Below, one piece after another: positions 29,517 to 42,945 of a DNA stretch of 64,000 nt. Source of the DNA: Meloidogyne chitwoodi (lineage: Eukaryota > Nematoda > Chromadorea > Rhabditida > Meloidogynidae); the NCBI GenBank assembly GCA_015183035.1, contig JACZZP010000001.1, positions 1,674,001-1,738,000 of the forward strand, written 5' to 3'. The position numbers were made by a program, and so were the translations under genes. Every line of letters starts with the position of its first letter. Position 1 is the stretch's first letter. The notes beneath the pieces are model-generated. The model was not told the origin of the DNA. It did not search any database and saw nothing but the letters and a program-made list of their open reading frames with translations.

Positions 29517-31293
29517 TCAATCTACACACACCAAGATAATTATATATTTTAAAAAATTAGTCAAAAATATTAAAAGAAAATACGGCTAAAAGATTAATAA
29601 AATATAATTAATCTCCCTCTATAATTTATTTTGTCTTCAAAAGAAGAAAATTCAATCAAATCCTCTTGAATATGTAAAAGATAAATAAAATAAAGAAAAA
29701 TAACTTTAAAATAATTATTTTATTAAATAAAAAAAAAATAATTATTTATTTATTTACTAAAATACTTATTAATAATAATAGAGAGTTATTATAAATATGT
29801 ATATAAATAATTACTAAAATATATTTGAAAGTCATAAATGGAGAGAAAAAATAATTTTATTATTTTTATTGATAAAATAGATGTAAAACAAAGTCTTCAA
29901 AATAAAATAAAAATATTAAAGGAAATAAGATCAGTCTAATAAACAAATTAAGTAGCATATAGTATTATATTTTAAAAAATAAATAATTATAAGGATATAA
30001 AAGAGTATTAACAATAAATTATACTTATAATAATAATTTATCAAAAATCATTAAAAGAATGCCAATTTATTATTTAGAGGAATTTTTAAATTATTTATTG
30101 ATTATGTATTTAATTTGGTAAACTTATATATAAATATAATAGTATTATTAGATAAAATATTATTTAAATTTAGAGTTAATTTATAAAAAATAATAAATAC
30201 TTAAAAAATAATTTTAGTAAAAAAAGAATATTAAATATTTTGTGAGAATTGATTGAAATATTAAAAGTTTATGAAAGACAAAAATAATAAAGGTTTAACT
30301 GTTAGTACCTTTACGTTAATTAATATATAAATATGAGCCAATTATTAGATAATAAAATTATTTATTAAAACAAATACTAAATTTATCATGTGGCATTTCT
30401 TTAATATGCTATTATAGTTATAAGTTAAAGATATTTGATTGTCGCGTTTATTAAATGATTAAATGGTTCGAGAGTAAAAAAATCCAAATATAATATAAGA
30501 GAATTTAAAAATTCTCCAAAAAGAGAATGGAATGGTTTAACATTTTTATTATTATTTATTAGTTATATATTTATTTATTTACTAGAGGTCGGTAAATACT
30601 TATGTGAATACCTTAATAAAAAATGTATTTAAATGATACTTTTGAAATTGGAATTATGAGAAAAAATCCAAACAAATAATTTTAAGGAAAATTCCAGAAA
30701 GAACAAATACTGATAATGTTAAATATAAAATAGAGATTAAATAATTAATCCTATCTCTCATTTCTCTAATTTATTTTAAATAATATATTTAAGAATGGCA
30801 CTTTTTCAATATACCCTTCACACTTCCCTTTCTCTCTCTTCTAGGTATATTTAGATAATAATTTAATTAAAATATTTAATATTTTAATTAATCAAAAAGA
30901 ATATTCTTATTAATTTTAATCTTAAATTAAACTGTCATCTTAAGTAAAAAAATATTTCTTTTCAATATTTTCATGTCCATTTTTAGAAAGGATTTTCTCA
31001 CGATAAAATAATAAAAAATATTACATTATAATATGTATGTATTAAATTAACATTAATGCTTTAAAGCATTCTTTTATAAATATTTTTATAAAAATATTTA
31101 AAAAAATATATAAATAATAAATATTGAAAGAAAAATGTAAATATATTTAATAGACAAATTAAAGATAAAAAACTTTATAATAAATATATCTGTCTAAAAT
31201 TTAGATAAAAATGGATTTAAAATAAAATTAGATAAAAAATATATTTATTTATTTATTTCCATATTATACTATATTAAAAATAATAGAAAAAAC
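29517..31293. other. kin-1 copy B intron
   Basis: About 1.8 kb, AT-rich, with a CT-rich patch at 30810-30845. Likely promoter sequence for the 29516 leader lies next to it; nothing specific was seen. Confidence 0.45.
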
Positions 31294-31474
31294 CTTTATT
31301 AGGTCTTGAATCATTTTCTTCTTCATTATTACAATTATTAACGTTATAAAAATTAAATGAAATTGTTGTTTCATCATTATCTTCTTCACAATTAGAAGAA
31401 GAAATAATAGATGTTTTGTCATTATTTAAAATATTTAAAGATTCATTACTTGAATTATTTGCCTCAACAGACAT
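31294..31474 (-). CDS. kin-1: kin-1 copy B, alternative first exon (Asn/Asp-rich leader)
   Basis: ATG at 31474, 60 codons (MSVEANNSSNESLNILNN.., acidic and Asn-rich, ending ..NDSRPNK) plus one base before a gttttt donor. Phase 1; joining to the helix exon at 22318 regenerates Val (..NK-V-KEFLDK), as in canonical PKA. The assignment is inferred from phase and orientation. Confidence 0.55.
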
Positions 31475-34400
31475 TTAAATATTAGGTATTTATTTTGTTT
31501 TTAATTTCACACAATAATTAATGAGGAAGAAAAAAGAAAAGAAAAAGAAATTTGATCTAAAAGTAATTTTAAATATATGTAGGTATCTCTTAAATTACTT
31601 TTTTTTTTAATAATTTTTAAAGAAATCTTTTAATTTTGTTACGCTCATTATTTGATTTTAAATGAATTTTAATTAGGAAAATAAAATAATTAAATTAATA
31701 AAAATAAAAAAATTAATTAAAATAATAAAAATATGTTTAACAAAATGAATTACTTAAATTATATTAAAAACTTTTAGAAAACGTTAAAAAGATTATTTCT
31801 AATTATATCAAAATCAATAGATCAATTTCCCCCCAAGAAAACATTTTTTTCTGCCTAAATTGTATATAAACAAATAAAAAGAATCAGTTAATTTTTAAAA
31901 CAATTAAAACTTTGTAATTTAAATAAAAATATCTAAAAAATAATAAAATAAATAAAAACAGTTTAAGAGAAAATAATGCTCAAAAAAATGTCCCAAGTAT
32001 CAATCAATACATATTAAGTTAAACTACTAAAAATAAAAGGCAAGAGTGAAGAAATGAATATATTTTATCATTTATAAATAAATAAATACATTATTTCCTT
32101 TTTGGTGAATGAATTAAAAAAATTTATTAGTCTAAATAATAAAAAAGTAATAAATTTAAGATAATATTAATTTAATGTTTTTAATTATTTTATAAAGTTA
32201 AATTAGAAATAAGATTAAAATTATAATAATATTAAATTTTCAGAATTAATAAGTTAAAAAAAAAGAAAAGACAAAAAATAAATAAATTTTAGGCAACTCT
32301 TTCCAAAGATTTTTTTGAGTAAACGATTGAATTTTTTTTAAATTGAAAGAAAAAAAAAAAAGAAAAATAAACAAAAAATTAAAATAAGAGCGCGTAATTC
32401 GAGAGATTTTTGATAAAATATATAAAGATAAAATAAAGTTCAAAATTATGTTTTAAAAAATTAAATAAATTAATTAGTTGAAAGTAAGGATTATATTTTT
32501 TTTAAATTAAACTTTATGGTAAGTAAATAATTTATTATTTTATTTATTACAATTCTGTAATGATTTTTATATGTAAATATATTAATGTATTTTATGTAAA
32601 ATAAATAATTAATTAATTAATAATGATATATTAGTTGATTTAATTTTTGATAAATTAATTAAAAAAATGATTTAATTTAATTTTTATAAATATTATTTTA
32701 TTTATTTTAATTAACTTGTTTTGTGAAAATAAAATTAAATTTTTATTGAAATATGGAGATAAATAAATAATTTTATAATTATAATCATGGCTAATATTTT
32801 CAAATATCTCAATAGTTAAATTATTAAAAGTTTTAAATAAAAAACATTTTTAATGTATATCAGTAATAATAAAATATATATTTAATATATTATTTTTTGT
32901 CAAACAAAGATAACCAAAACTGGATTATAAAACATATTAATACTATTTTTTCTCTTTTAAATTTTTACTATTTTTATAAATTAAAAAATTAATATATTAT
33001 TATTTTTGATTAACCCACAATTTCCAGCCGTTTTCTCCTTTGCACTTTGTCCAGTACTGCAAGGTTGGTCGTCGCTGTTTTTATTTTTTAAAAATTTAAG
33101 CATTATAGTTTTGTGATAAATTAAATATATTTATAATATTTACTTCTTTTTCTTTTTAATTTTTAATTATTTATTAATTTGACATCATTATTTTTAATTA
33201 TTTAAAATTATTAATCTAACTTTAATATTTATTAAATATATGTAGTAAATAAAAAATGTTATTTTTTGTTGTTTTATTTGTTTTCTTCTTCTTCTTTTTT
33301 TATAAAATATTTTCCAAAATTCAAGGAATCAAATTTCTGTCTGATACAAAAATAACGGTTGCGGCGTAAAAAAAATAGTGTAATTTATTTTTGTTAAATT
33401 TGTTAAGAGAAGAAGACTAAAACAAACAGCAGCAGGCTTATTTTTCTTTTTATTTTGAAGGACGATTTAATTGATTGATTAAAGAGATGAACGTTTTAAA
33501 TTATTTAATATTTTTTTAAACACTAAAATATTTATTTATTTAAATATTAATTAAATAATATAAAAAAATAATTATTAATGCTTAAAAACAAATTGGGAAG
33601 ATTAATTAATATAAGGACTTTTGAATTTTAAAAATTAAAAAATATAAGTTTAAAATATAAAATTGTAATAATTTTATGTTAAAAATTGACTGACTGAAGA
33701 GGTATTTTTAGGGTGTTTGAATAGTTAATATATAAATATGTATTAATTCTTTTAAGTTTATTTATGTGTTTCTAATCTTAAATATTATATTTTTTATTTT
33801 TTTTATTTACTTAATCTAAAATATTGCGCAATGGAAATAAATTATTTTTGTTAGGATTTTATTGAATTTTTTTAAAAAGTGTCTACATTGTATCTATTTT
33901 TCAAATTTAGTGATTTTAATAAAAATTATTTTTAACCTTTTTTATGTCTCAAACCCTATTATTCCCAATTTTTAAAATTAAGAGAAGTCTTTTTTTAAAT
34001 TAAATTTAAAATTTTGAACTTTTTTGTATTAATTCCATTAAATATAAAAAAGGAAAGAAACTAGACATGAATAAAAAATATATTTTTTTGTGAAATTAAT
34101 TAATTATAATTAATTAATGTACTATTAAAAAATAATTTATAATTTATATTTTTATAAAATATTAAAATAATTTTTAAGAAATATTAATTGTTATTATCAA
34201 TATATAAATTTTGAGAATAAAAAGGTGTAAAAAGAGGAAAAAAAATAAAATTGATAAACATTATTTAAAAGGCAGCTGACGTATTTAAAGTCTTTTTTAG
34301 TTAATTTAATATGCAAATCGATGATTATAATATGTACATATTATATGCGCTAAATATTATGAAAAAAATAAAAATAAAGTTTTTTGGCTAGTTAAAATAA

Positions 34401-35389
34401 AAAATAATATAAAAATAAATTAATTAACTTTTAGATATTTTAATAAGAGTTTTATAATTATTTGACTTTAATTGAGTAAAAAAATAAATATTATTTATTA
34501 AAAAAATATTTTTATTTATTATTTGTAAAACGTAAAAATCCATATAATTTTATTTTTTTTCATATTATTCAATCGAAAAATTTTTTTAATGATTAACGAT
34601 TTTTATTTGCATAATATTATTTTTGAAAATTAAAAAATAAATAAAGGTTAATAAATATATAAAAATGATGAAATTATTAATTTTATAATTAAATAGAAAT
34701 TTAAAAATTAAATAAATATTTTGAAATTTTTATTTTATTTTAAAATATTATTTTCTAAATTTTGTAAATAAAAAGTATATTTTGTTGAATATTCCTTTTT
34801 TTTATTGAATCATCCTTTTTGGTAAATATAAAATTTAAATCAAAACGAGAAGGGCAACCTATTTCCTTTTTGAGAATTAATCGCTAAATTTAAAAGCAAT
34901 GAATGAATGTATTACTTTATATTATTTACTTATTTTTTTTTTTTGAAAATTCTAAATTTAGCATCAATTGGTAATATATTTGAAATAGAGAAATTATTTT
35001 ATATAGAGGATATATTCATAGAAATTCTTTTTTTTTTTAAAAAAGAGAGAAGAAAAAGTAAATAGAAGGGCCAATAGAGAGAATAAATATTTAAAAATTC
35101 AATAAAAATTAATTTTTTACAATTAGAGCTTATCTTTTATAAATATTTTACTTGTTAATATGGTTATTAATTTATATAAAAATTTTAAGTTTTACTTAAC
35201 AAAAAAGAAAATAACTATTAATGAAATCCACGCATTGTTTGCTTTTTAAAGACCTCAAACTCTAAAATTTATTCAATTGGCCAACTAAAAGTTAGAGTGT
35301 ATTTTAGAGTTATTCTAATATTTAATATATCAAATATTGAAAAGAAACAAAGATATTTTTAAAATTAAATAAAAAATAATTTATTTATA
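31475..35389. other. kin-1 copy B intron
   Basis: About 3.9 kb, AT-rich. Slightly more complex patches at 33015-33080 and 33290-33460 have no readable exon. A 65-codon minus-strand frame at 32246-32443 is low-complexity Phe/Leu and not supported. Confidence 0.45.
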
Positions 35390-35397
35390 TTTTAGAT

Positions 35398-35871
35398 CAG
35401 GGCTCGTATCGACAAAAATTAAAATAAAAGTACAAAAAAGTTTATTTATAAGTACATAGGGTACAAAATTTTCCAAATGGAAGTACGCTCCATATTTTAT
35501 TTTAAAAATATTATTTTTGCTCAAATTTATAATTTTTCCCAGGTTAACAATTACAGGATTTTTAGAGACCCTTATATCCAGTTAAAAGTTGGATTTTCGG
35601 GATGGATAAATTTTAATAATTTCAGGTCATTTACAGCGCCGCAGGCAAAAATTTTTTAAATTATTGCAGAACTACAAGTTAAATAGTAGAGAAAAAAGGA
35701 AATATTTACATTTTACTAATCTATGTTTATTAAATTCGCAAAAATTTAAATTTTTATTCAAAATATCGATTTAGAAGTACATACTTAGATTTAAGTACAT
35801 TTTCAATTTTGTAAGTACACGGGTCGATTTGGAAGTATGTACTTCCATTTTAAGTACGAATACGACCCCTG
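35398..35871. mobile_element. hAT-like MITE
   Basis: A 474-bp element with CAGGG..CCCTG ends (cagggctcgtatcgac, and gtcgtattcgtac in the reverse of the right end) flanked by the 8-bp duplication ttttagat (35390-35397, 35872-35879). CAGGG-type tips and 8-bp duplications are hAT hallmarks. It contains repeated GAAGTAC/AAGTACA words in both orientations. The 60-codon frame inside is not a gene. Confidence 0.85.
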
Positions 35872-35957
35872 TTTTAGATTAATTAAAGAATCAGAATGAA
35901 TTAAATATTAAGATTTATTAGTATATAAGTTAGTGAGGCAAAAAATAAATTATACAT

Positions 35958-36161
35958 CAGGGATGGGCAAAATCTGAAAATAAAATACGAAAGATGAAAT
36001 AAAAAAGCTCAAAAACTTTAAATATAATACGAAAGTAACGAAATTTCAAAATAGAAACTACCCAAAAATTGAAAAAAATTTTTTAAAAATTCATAATTTC
36101 AGAAAATTGCGTATTTCGTCCAAAAATACTAAAGACGAAATACAAAAGTTGCCCCTCCCTG
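35958..36161. mobile_element. Small hAT-like MITE, weak target duplication
   Basis: About 204 bp with inverted tips cagggatgggcaa / ttgcccctccctg. The interior is built of AAATACGAAAG-like words in both orientations. The flanking 8 bp match poorly (ttatacat versus ctatttaa), so it is older or the edges are imprecise. Confidence 0.6.
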
Positions 36162-37879
36162 CTATTTAATATATTCCCGACAAGAAATAAATAAAGCTAA
36201 TATTTTAATTTTTTAAATATTTTAACACAAGGAGATATATGTATATAATAAATAAAAATTAATTTTTAATTAATATATAAATAATATTTTTGTGAAATAA
36301 ATAATTTTTAAATAAGAGAAAATAAAAGAACGTAAAACTATTTTTGTGTGGGATGTCTAAATGATTGATTGATGCTTAAAAGTTTATGGGTAAAAAAGAT
36401 AATTGTTTGTGGAAATAATTTTAAATTGTTTAAAATATTTTAAAAAATAATTAAAAAAGAAAAAATATTTAGAAGAATTAAATATTTAAATAAAAAGTTA
36501 ATTTAATTTTAATTATAAAATAATATTTGTCTTTATCCAGATTTTTTAAACTTTTTCAAACAAATCGATTTTCTATTGGTTTATTATATATTTTAGTAAA
36601 AGAGTGAAAAAAAAAGAATGCGATGGCAGTGGCAAAAACTAATAATAAAATAGTAAGCTTTTCAGTTGGCATTTGCCCTGCAGCGAAAGAGACTATGAAA
36701 ATGAAAAAAATTGTTAGCCGACTTCAATGTATATATATACAAATACAAATATAAATTATAGAATATATTTGAGTAAAATAAAGGAAAAAACTATAAAAAT
36801 TTGTTTGAAATAAATATTATATGAATATGTATGTTATGGAAAGAAAGAAAATTTAAAAAAATTTAAATAAAAGAAAATAAATTAATTTAATTTAAAAAAT
36901 ATTGCGCAGTTAACTTTGATCAATAAGGAGGTTATATATACATAAATATATTTATAGATTAATTAAATAATAAATAATTGGTTAATCTAAATTTTTTAAA
37001 AAGGTAAATATATGCATAAATTCAATATTTTAATTTTTTTAAATTTTAAGTCATTAATTACAAATAAAAAAAAATAAAATTTAGAAAAAAATTTTTTTCA
37101 TAAATTGTTTAAATTTAAGTTTTGCCAGCAATTAACATATATACTATATTTAGTTGACAAAAGTATTCAACTAAGAAACAAAAACTTTTTTATAAATTAA
37201 GTAAAAGAAAAACTAAAAATAATTTTATTTTAACTAATTTTTTTAAATAAAAAATGTTGATAATTAGACAAATAATTATTTTTTTCTATTATTTATTTAT
37301 TAAAAAAAGATAAGACTATGTAAAAAATAAAATTAAAATATTGATAGTAATTAAATGTCTGTGGATTTAACGAAGATAGATAACAAAATAAAGAGAGAAG
37401 ATGGGATATAAAGAATTGAATTTTTAAACAAAAATGCCATCAATATTTAAAATATATAAATGTACTTAAAGTAATAAATGAAAGAAGAGAGCCATAAAAT
37501 GGCTTATGCATTTTTTCGCATTTGTTTGGCCCAATGCTTTAAGCAATGACAGCTTTTCTTAATACACTTGTGCCAACCGAACAAATTCCATGTGGGAATA
37601 TTTATGTGGAAATTCTAATGTAAAAATGGCAAAAAACGAAAATAAATATATGGCTTCATTTCCTTCTTATATTTTTTTAAAATAATTTTATATTAATTTA
37701 ACCATTTTCTTTTTAAAAGTCAAGATATATAAAAAATTGTAAAATAATACTCAAATAATAAGTTCGGTCTAACCTAGAATATTAAAAAAATAAAGCCCCA
37801 CTTGAGAAAAATATATAACTTATTAAAAAAGACTTAAGTATTTTTTAAATTTAATTAAATATATATTTCAATCCCTAAC
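36162..37879. other. kin-1 copy B intron
   Basis: About 1.7 kb. It is mostly AT-rich, with less AT-biased patches at 36600-36730 and 37490-37640 that may be regulatory. No exon signal. Confidence 0.45.
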
Positions 37880-38036
37880 CATTAGTATGAACAACAACAT
37901 GATGACTGGATGGATGGTAGAGATGATAAGCTTGATCATTTTGGTGGTTAGCTCTTCTACTTCCACTACTATTTCCATGTCCACTTCCTCCTCTCTCCAT
38001 GGCAATAATTGATGCATTGGCATGGTTATTACCCAT
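37880..38036 (-). CDS. kin-1: kin-1 copy B, first exon with N-myristoylation signal
   Basis: ATG at 38036 opens MGNNHANASI.., then a Gly/Ser/His-rich stretch ending ..VVVHTN plus one base at a gttagg donor (52 codons + 1). MGN at the start is the N-myristoylation signature of PKA catalytic subunits. The phase-1 donor plus the helix exon at 22318 gives HTN-V-KEFLDK. Together with the core and canonical tail this makes a roughly 388-aa classical PKA catalytic subunit. It is the best-supported of the upstream leaders. Confidence 0.75.
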
Positions 38037-39292
38037 TTTTGTTGTTTTATTATAATAAATACATTGTTGAAAATAAGTTTTTAATTTTAAATTAGGTAAT
38101 CTCTTTTAATGTTGTTATTATTAATTATTATTAAAAATTTAATTATTTTTAATTTATTTATCTAAATTAAACTAATAAAAGGTCAATTAAGTATATTTCT
38201 TTATATTAATAAAATAATAAAGATAACTAGGTAATATTGTTAAAATTTAGCAAAGAATCAAAAAGAAATAAACTAAAGTAGGTAAAATTTCAAAATGTTT
38301 GATTATTGAAGTTTAACTATTTTAAAATTCATAATGTATTTTTATAATTAAAAAAACATTGTTTTTAACAATAAAAAAACAAAATTATTTTATGTCGATT
38401 GCTTAATGTCACATAAAAGCATAAGTTACATCATAGGTAGTAATTACATCTCTTTTATCCCAACAGAAGTTATATAATAAAAAAGAATAATTATTACATA
38501 TATGTATGTATGTTAAAAAGAATCTGCCAAATGTACTCTTCAATGTATTGTTAAATAATATATCTGAAGAGTGTTTCCGTTCCCTCATACATAATACACC
38601 CCTCATCTTTTTATTTTTTACTTTCAAATAATCTTCTTTTATAAATGAGAAAAAATAATATATAAAAAGAATAAGCATGATCACAATAGCAGCTGATTGA
38701 AAGAAAAAAGTCTAATCAACATTTATTTTTTGTTTAGATATTTATTTAGAAAAATAAAAAAAATAAAATTTTTCTTTTCTTCATAAAAATATTTTTAATA
38801 CTCCCCCCTTCTTTCCCTACTATTATTCATTGATTTATTTTCACTTTTCCGTTGATCTTTTAAAATTGAACGCTAACAAATAAGCTTTTTCATTAAATTA
38901 ATTTTTTTCTTCTCTACACATTTATATGTTAAACTAAAAAAGTTGGCAGTTAAAAAAAAGACAAGAATTTTATTTATTTTTTCAATAATTAATTTAATAA
39001 AGTTAAAATAAATTAGATAAAAGGTTAAAATTAAAGATAAGATTATTTAATTTTTTATTTAATTAAAAAAGAACTAGCTAAATTCTTTTAAATTATTGAA
39101 AATCAAAAATTAAAACAATTGGTCTAATTAATTAAAAATAAAATATTACAGAGGGTTTAAAAATTAATTTTTTATTAAAAATGAAATTATTCTATGATAA
39201 AAAATCGAAAAAAAAATATAAGAAAATATTCAATCAAAATTTAAATTTAATTAATTATATTAATTATTAATAAAAAACAAAAAAACACTTAC
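38037..39292. other. kin-1 copy B intron / promoter of the MGN isoform
   Basis: About 1.25 kb. A 91-codon minus-strand frame at 38409-38684 has mixed composition and TATCTGAAGAGTG-like non-AT segments, but no splice or homology support. The region next to 38036 is the likely promoter of the myristoylated isoform. Confidence 0.4.
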
Positions 39293-40310
39293 AAATTATT
39301 CCAAAAATTTGTGCATTTAATTTTGATTCCAATGTAATTCCAATTGATGAGGGAAAAATGTCAAAAATATTTTCATTATTATTTGATTGTTGTTTTAAAA
39401 ATAATAAATTATTATTATCTACAATAGTCTAAATTTATTAAAAATATTTAAAAAATAATTAAATAAATAAACATTGTTTATATTATTTCCATTATTATTA
39501 TTATTAAAATAAATATTTTCAAAAAAATTAAGTAAATGTTCTGGTAAATATTTAAAACCAAAAATAGATGCATATTGATTCCAAAATTGTTGCCATTGTA
39601 TATTATTTAGTGAAATAGCTAAACGACAAAGCCATTGATCCCAAAACTGATTATTATCTTTAAAAATAAATTTAATTTTTATAAATTAAAATTTTAAAAT
39701 AATTTTACCTAAAATATTACTAGGTAAAAGTCCAGATATTACTAATGCTTGTGGAGATGTTAAAATAGCTTCAATAATATCCTTTTCTTGATTATAATTG
39801 TTTTGATCATTTATTAAAGAATTATAATTAAATAAACGATTTTTTAGTTCCATTAATGTTGATGTCTTTAATTTTTATTTAAAAGTATTTTTTTTTTTAA
39901 TAAAATATAATTTACATTATTTTGTGAAGAAGAAGATGTTTGATATGTAGAATAATAAGAATTATTAATAAATGAAGGTATTTGTTGTTTTTTATTATTT
40001 TGTAATGATTTTTGTAAATTTGCTATACTTTCTGTAGGCATTAATAAAAATGGTGGATTATTAATTTGTCCAATAAAATCATTATTTGACATTTTCTTAA
40101 AATATTTTTATTTTTAAATTTTATAATAATTTAATTAACTGAAAATAATAAAGAATCAGAATTAAATTCTTCCTCTGTTTGTATTGAAATATTTGTTTCA
40201 TTTATTTGTAAATTTTCAGAAATTTCATGAGTAATTTGTTCATTATTAAATTGAAAAGTAGTACTATTATTATTAAATGAAAGAGCATTTCTTCTCCTTT
40301 CTAAAGGCAT
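39293..40310 (-). CDS. Multi-exon Asn/Gln-rich leader, candidate kin-1 copy B isoform
   Basis: ATG at 40310 (MPLERRRNAL..). Exons: 40140-40310, 39916-40095, 39709-39865, 39473-39657, 39293-39428; all phases are consistent. They give about 276 aa, Asn/Gln/Ser-rich, with a more ordered Trp-rich middle (FWDQWLCRLAIS.., WQQFWNQYASIFGFKYLPEH). The last exon ends with a perfect gtaagt donor in phase 1 and no downstream exon of its own is visible, which is just what the shared PKA helix exon at 22318 needs. I therefore infer another long kin-1 leader. Alternatively it is a separate gene with an unrecognised last exon, or intron read-through gives a stop about 33 nt into the intron. No domain recognised. 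Confidence 0.6.
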
Positions 40311-41136
40311 AATCTTAAATAAAATTTTAAAAATCATAAATAAATATTTGTATATTTTTAAGTGCTATAATTGCTTTTTTATGTAATATTATGTATATTA
40401 TTTAAACTAATAATAATTTTGTAATATTTCTTTAAAAATTTATAAAAAATATGGAAATAAATATTTAAAATGTTTGTAGAAATAAAAGAAAATACTAAAA
40501 ATTCTCTCTAAAAAAGACTAAATAAATATTTATTATTAGAATGTCCGAATTTAGCTATTAGAATATTTTCTTTTATTCCTTACAATATTTTTATTTTTCC
40601 TCATTTTCTTAAATTTTGTCTTCTTTAGTCTATTTTGCGCATTCTTTTTACTGCAAACATTGGTCAATTTTTCTCTCTCTCTCTTCTCTAATAAATTTAT
40701 TTATTTATTTGTTTAACAAAAATAATGGACAAAAATTTACCAATCAGATCAATATAAAAAATAAGATATTAAATTAAATAATAATTTAATTTATAAATTA
40801 AAATTAATCTTTATATATTTAAAAATAAATTAATTAAAAATTAATAATAATTAAATGTTTTTTAAATAAAATTGTTAAAATAAAATATTTTATTTTATTT
40901 TCATTATTTTTTCTTAATATTTTTATTTAAATATATTTTTTTTAGTCTTTAATTTATAAAATTAAAATTAAAAAATATTTTATTTTTTTAAATTCAATAT
41001 GTACATATTATATTATTTAACAATTTATTTGTTTATTTTATTTTATAAACAAAAATATATGGAGAGGAGATAAGAATATATTAAATAAATATTTTATTAC
41101 ATTAAATAAATAAATATTCATTAAATTAAATAATAA
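40311..41136. other. Divergent intergenic region
   Basis: About 0.8 kb between two divergently transcribed genes (40310 minus, 41137 plus). AT-rich, with a CT-rich patch at 40665-40690. Presumed bidirectional promoter region; no defined motif. Confidence 0.45.
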
Positions 41137-42945
41137 ATGGGTATTAGTAGTGCTGATCGTGGTATTTCAACAGTTTTAAATCTTTTTTCAATTCTTTCAT
41201 TACCATTATCACCTGAAGAATTAGATAATGATATAAGTATAATAAATAGGTTAATAATATTATTATTATTTTTAATTAATTAATTATTGAAAGGAATGTT
41301 CAAGATTTAGTACCAAAATTATTTTTAAATTATGAAAGAGAAAAAGCACCAAATCCAAGCAATGGTGGACCTGTAGAGGTTTTTTATTTTAAAATTTTAT
41401 AAAAATTATATTTTAGATTGTTAGTTATTTAATGATTGATCATATTGAAGAAATGGTAAATTATAAATAAAAATAATTTAATTAATATTTATTTAGAATG
41501 AATATCAGCAATCATTGACATTTCATGGAACTCTTATTTTAGTTTAAATTTTTTAAATAAATATTTTTAATTTATTTTTATTTTATTAAAGAATTGGTTA
41601 GATGAAAGATTAGCTTGGGAACCTAGAGATTTTGGTCAATTAGATAAATTATCATTTACTGGGTTTGATTTGAGCCGTTTTTGGTCACCAGGTGTTACAG
41701 TTAAAGGATTGTTAGTATTTTTATTAAAAAAATATAATAAATAAATAAATAATTAATTTTTATAGAACAATGCCTTCAAAGGAATTAGCAATGTTTCATA
41801 ATACAGCATATACCGTAAATAAATAAATAATTTTATTTTTAATTAATATATTTATAATATAGTTAACATATACTGGACATATTTTTGCAGAAATGAGTAT
41901 AACTGTTAAAGCAGCCTGTCGATTAGATTTAAGTAAATATCCAAATGATAATCAAGTATTTTTTTAAAATAATTAATTAATTATTTTTCTAGACATGTTT
42001 TGTAATGGTATTTACTCCAATATATCAAACTGCCAGGTATTTTTTTAAATTAAATTAATTATAAAAAAAAAGAGTTACATTTACTGCTTCTTCTACAATG
42101 TTAAGTAAAAATTCACTTTTTGGAAATGAAAATAAAATGACAATGACTAGTGGATTTGAAATTAAATCTTTAGATTCTCAACGATTTTTTGCTTATTCTA
42201 AAGGATTTACTTTAAATCAAAGCGAGTAAGAAATTAAAATATTATTTTTCTAAAAAATAATTTATATTTATTAAAAAGGGCTGATCTTTTTTCCTCTTTA
42301 ACAAATACTGTATTAAGATATCAAATTCATCTAAATCGTCGAAATAATGGTCTTTACACTCTTACAGTTTCTCTGCCAATATTTTGTATTACAATGTATT
42401 TTTTTAAATTAAATATTTTTATTTATTTTAATTTAAAGAATGTCTTTTATTTCTATTTTTGTTCAATCTATACATCTTTCTCTAATTTGGTTATTTTTTT
42501 GTTTAGCACTTTTAATATTACAAAATTTGCAAATGTCTAAATTTCTTCCACAAGATTTTGATTCAGAGCCTTTATGCAGTAATTTTATTATTTAATTATT
42601 ATTTTTTTAAATATTTAAATTTTCTTTAGTTCGTATTTCTCGTTTTCTTCTTTTTGAGTATTTTATTTTATTTATCTATAGAATTTGGTATGAATATAAA
42701 ATAAATAAAATTAAAAATCAAACAATAAAATTATGTGATTTACGTGAAAATTCGAATAATTTAATTAAACGAATTTTACCAAAGGTTTTATTATTACTTA
42801 TATTATTAAAATTAAATATATATTTACTTATTAGTTTATAAGAGATTTCTTACCAATATCAGAGAATTGGATTATTCGTATAAATGAATGGATTAAATGG
42901 ATTCTTTTAATTGAAATAATTGTTATAATTATTAAATTATTTTAA
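41137..42945 (+). CDS. Cys-loop ligand-gated ion channel-like subunit
   Basis: Thirteen short exons (41137-41249, 41294-41378, 41417-41455, 41497-41541, 41592-41710, 41766-41814, 41863-41955, 41993-42036, 42073-42225, 42279-42395, 42439-42578, 42630-42784, 42835-42945) give about 420 aa. The N-terminal ligand-binding region has the family pattern (LFLNYEREKAPNP.., WLDERLAWEP, then FW-P) and a perfect Cys-loop, CRLDLSKYPNDNQTC, with 13 residues between the cysteines. Four hydrophobic segments follow, starting with VSLPIFCITMMSFISIFV; the last one ends the protein. The pore-lining M2 is divergent and the M3-M4 loop short, so channel function and ligand are unknown. It starts MGISSADRG without a clear signal peptide, so an upstream exon may be missing. 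It would be a plasma-membrane subunit of a pentamer in neurons or muscle, by family knowledge. Confidence 0.85.

Noticed and set aside
35477..35659. 60-codon frame in the hAT-like MITE
   Set aside because: It lies wholly inside a MITE with inverted ends and has no transposase similarity.
38409..38684. 91-codon minus-strand frame
   Set aside because: No splice partner, domain or clear donor in a phase that fits kin-1; left as intron/promoter sequence.
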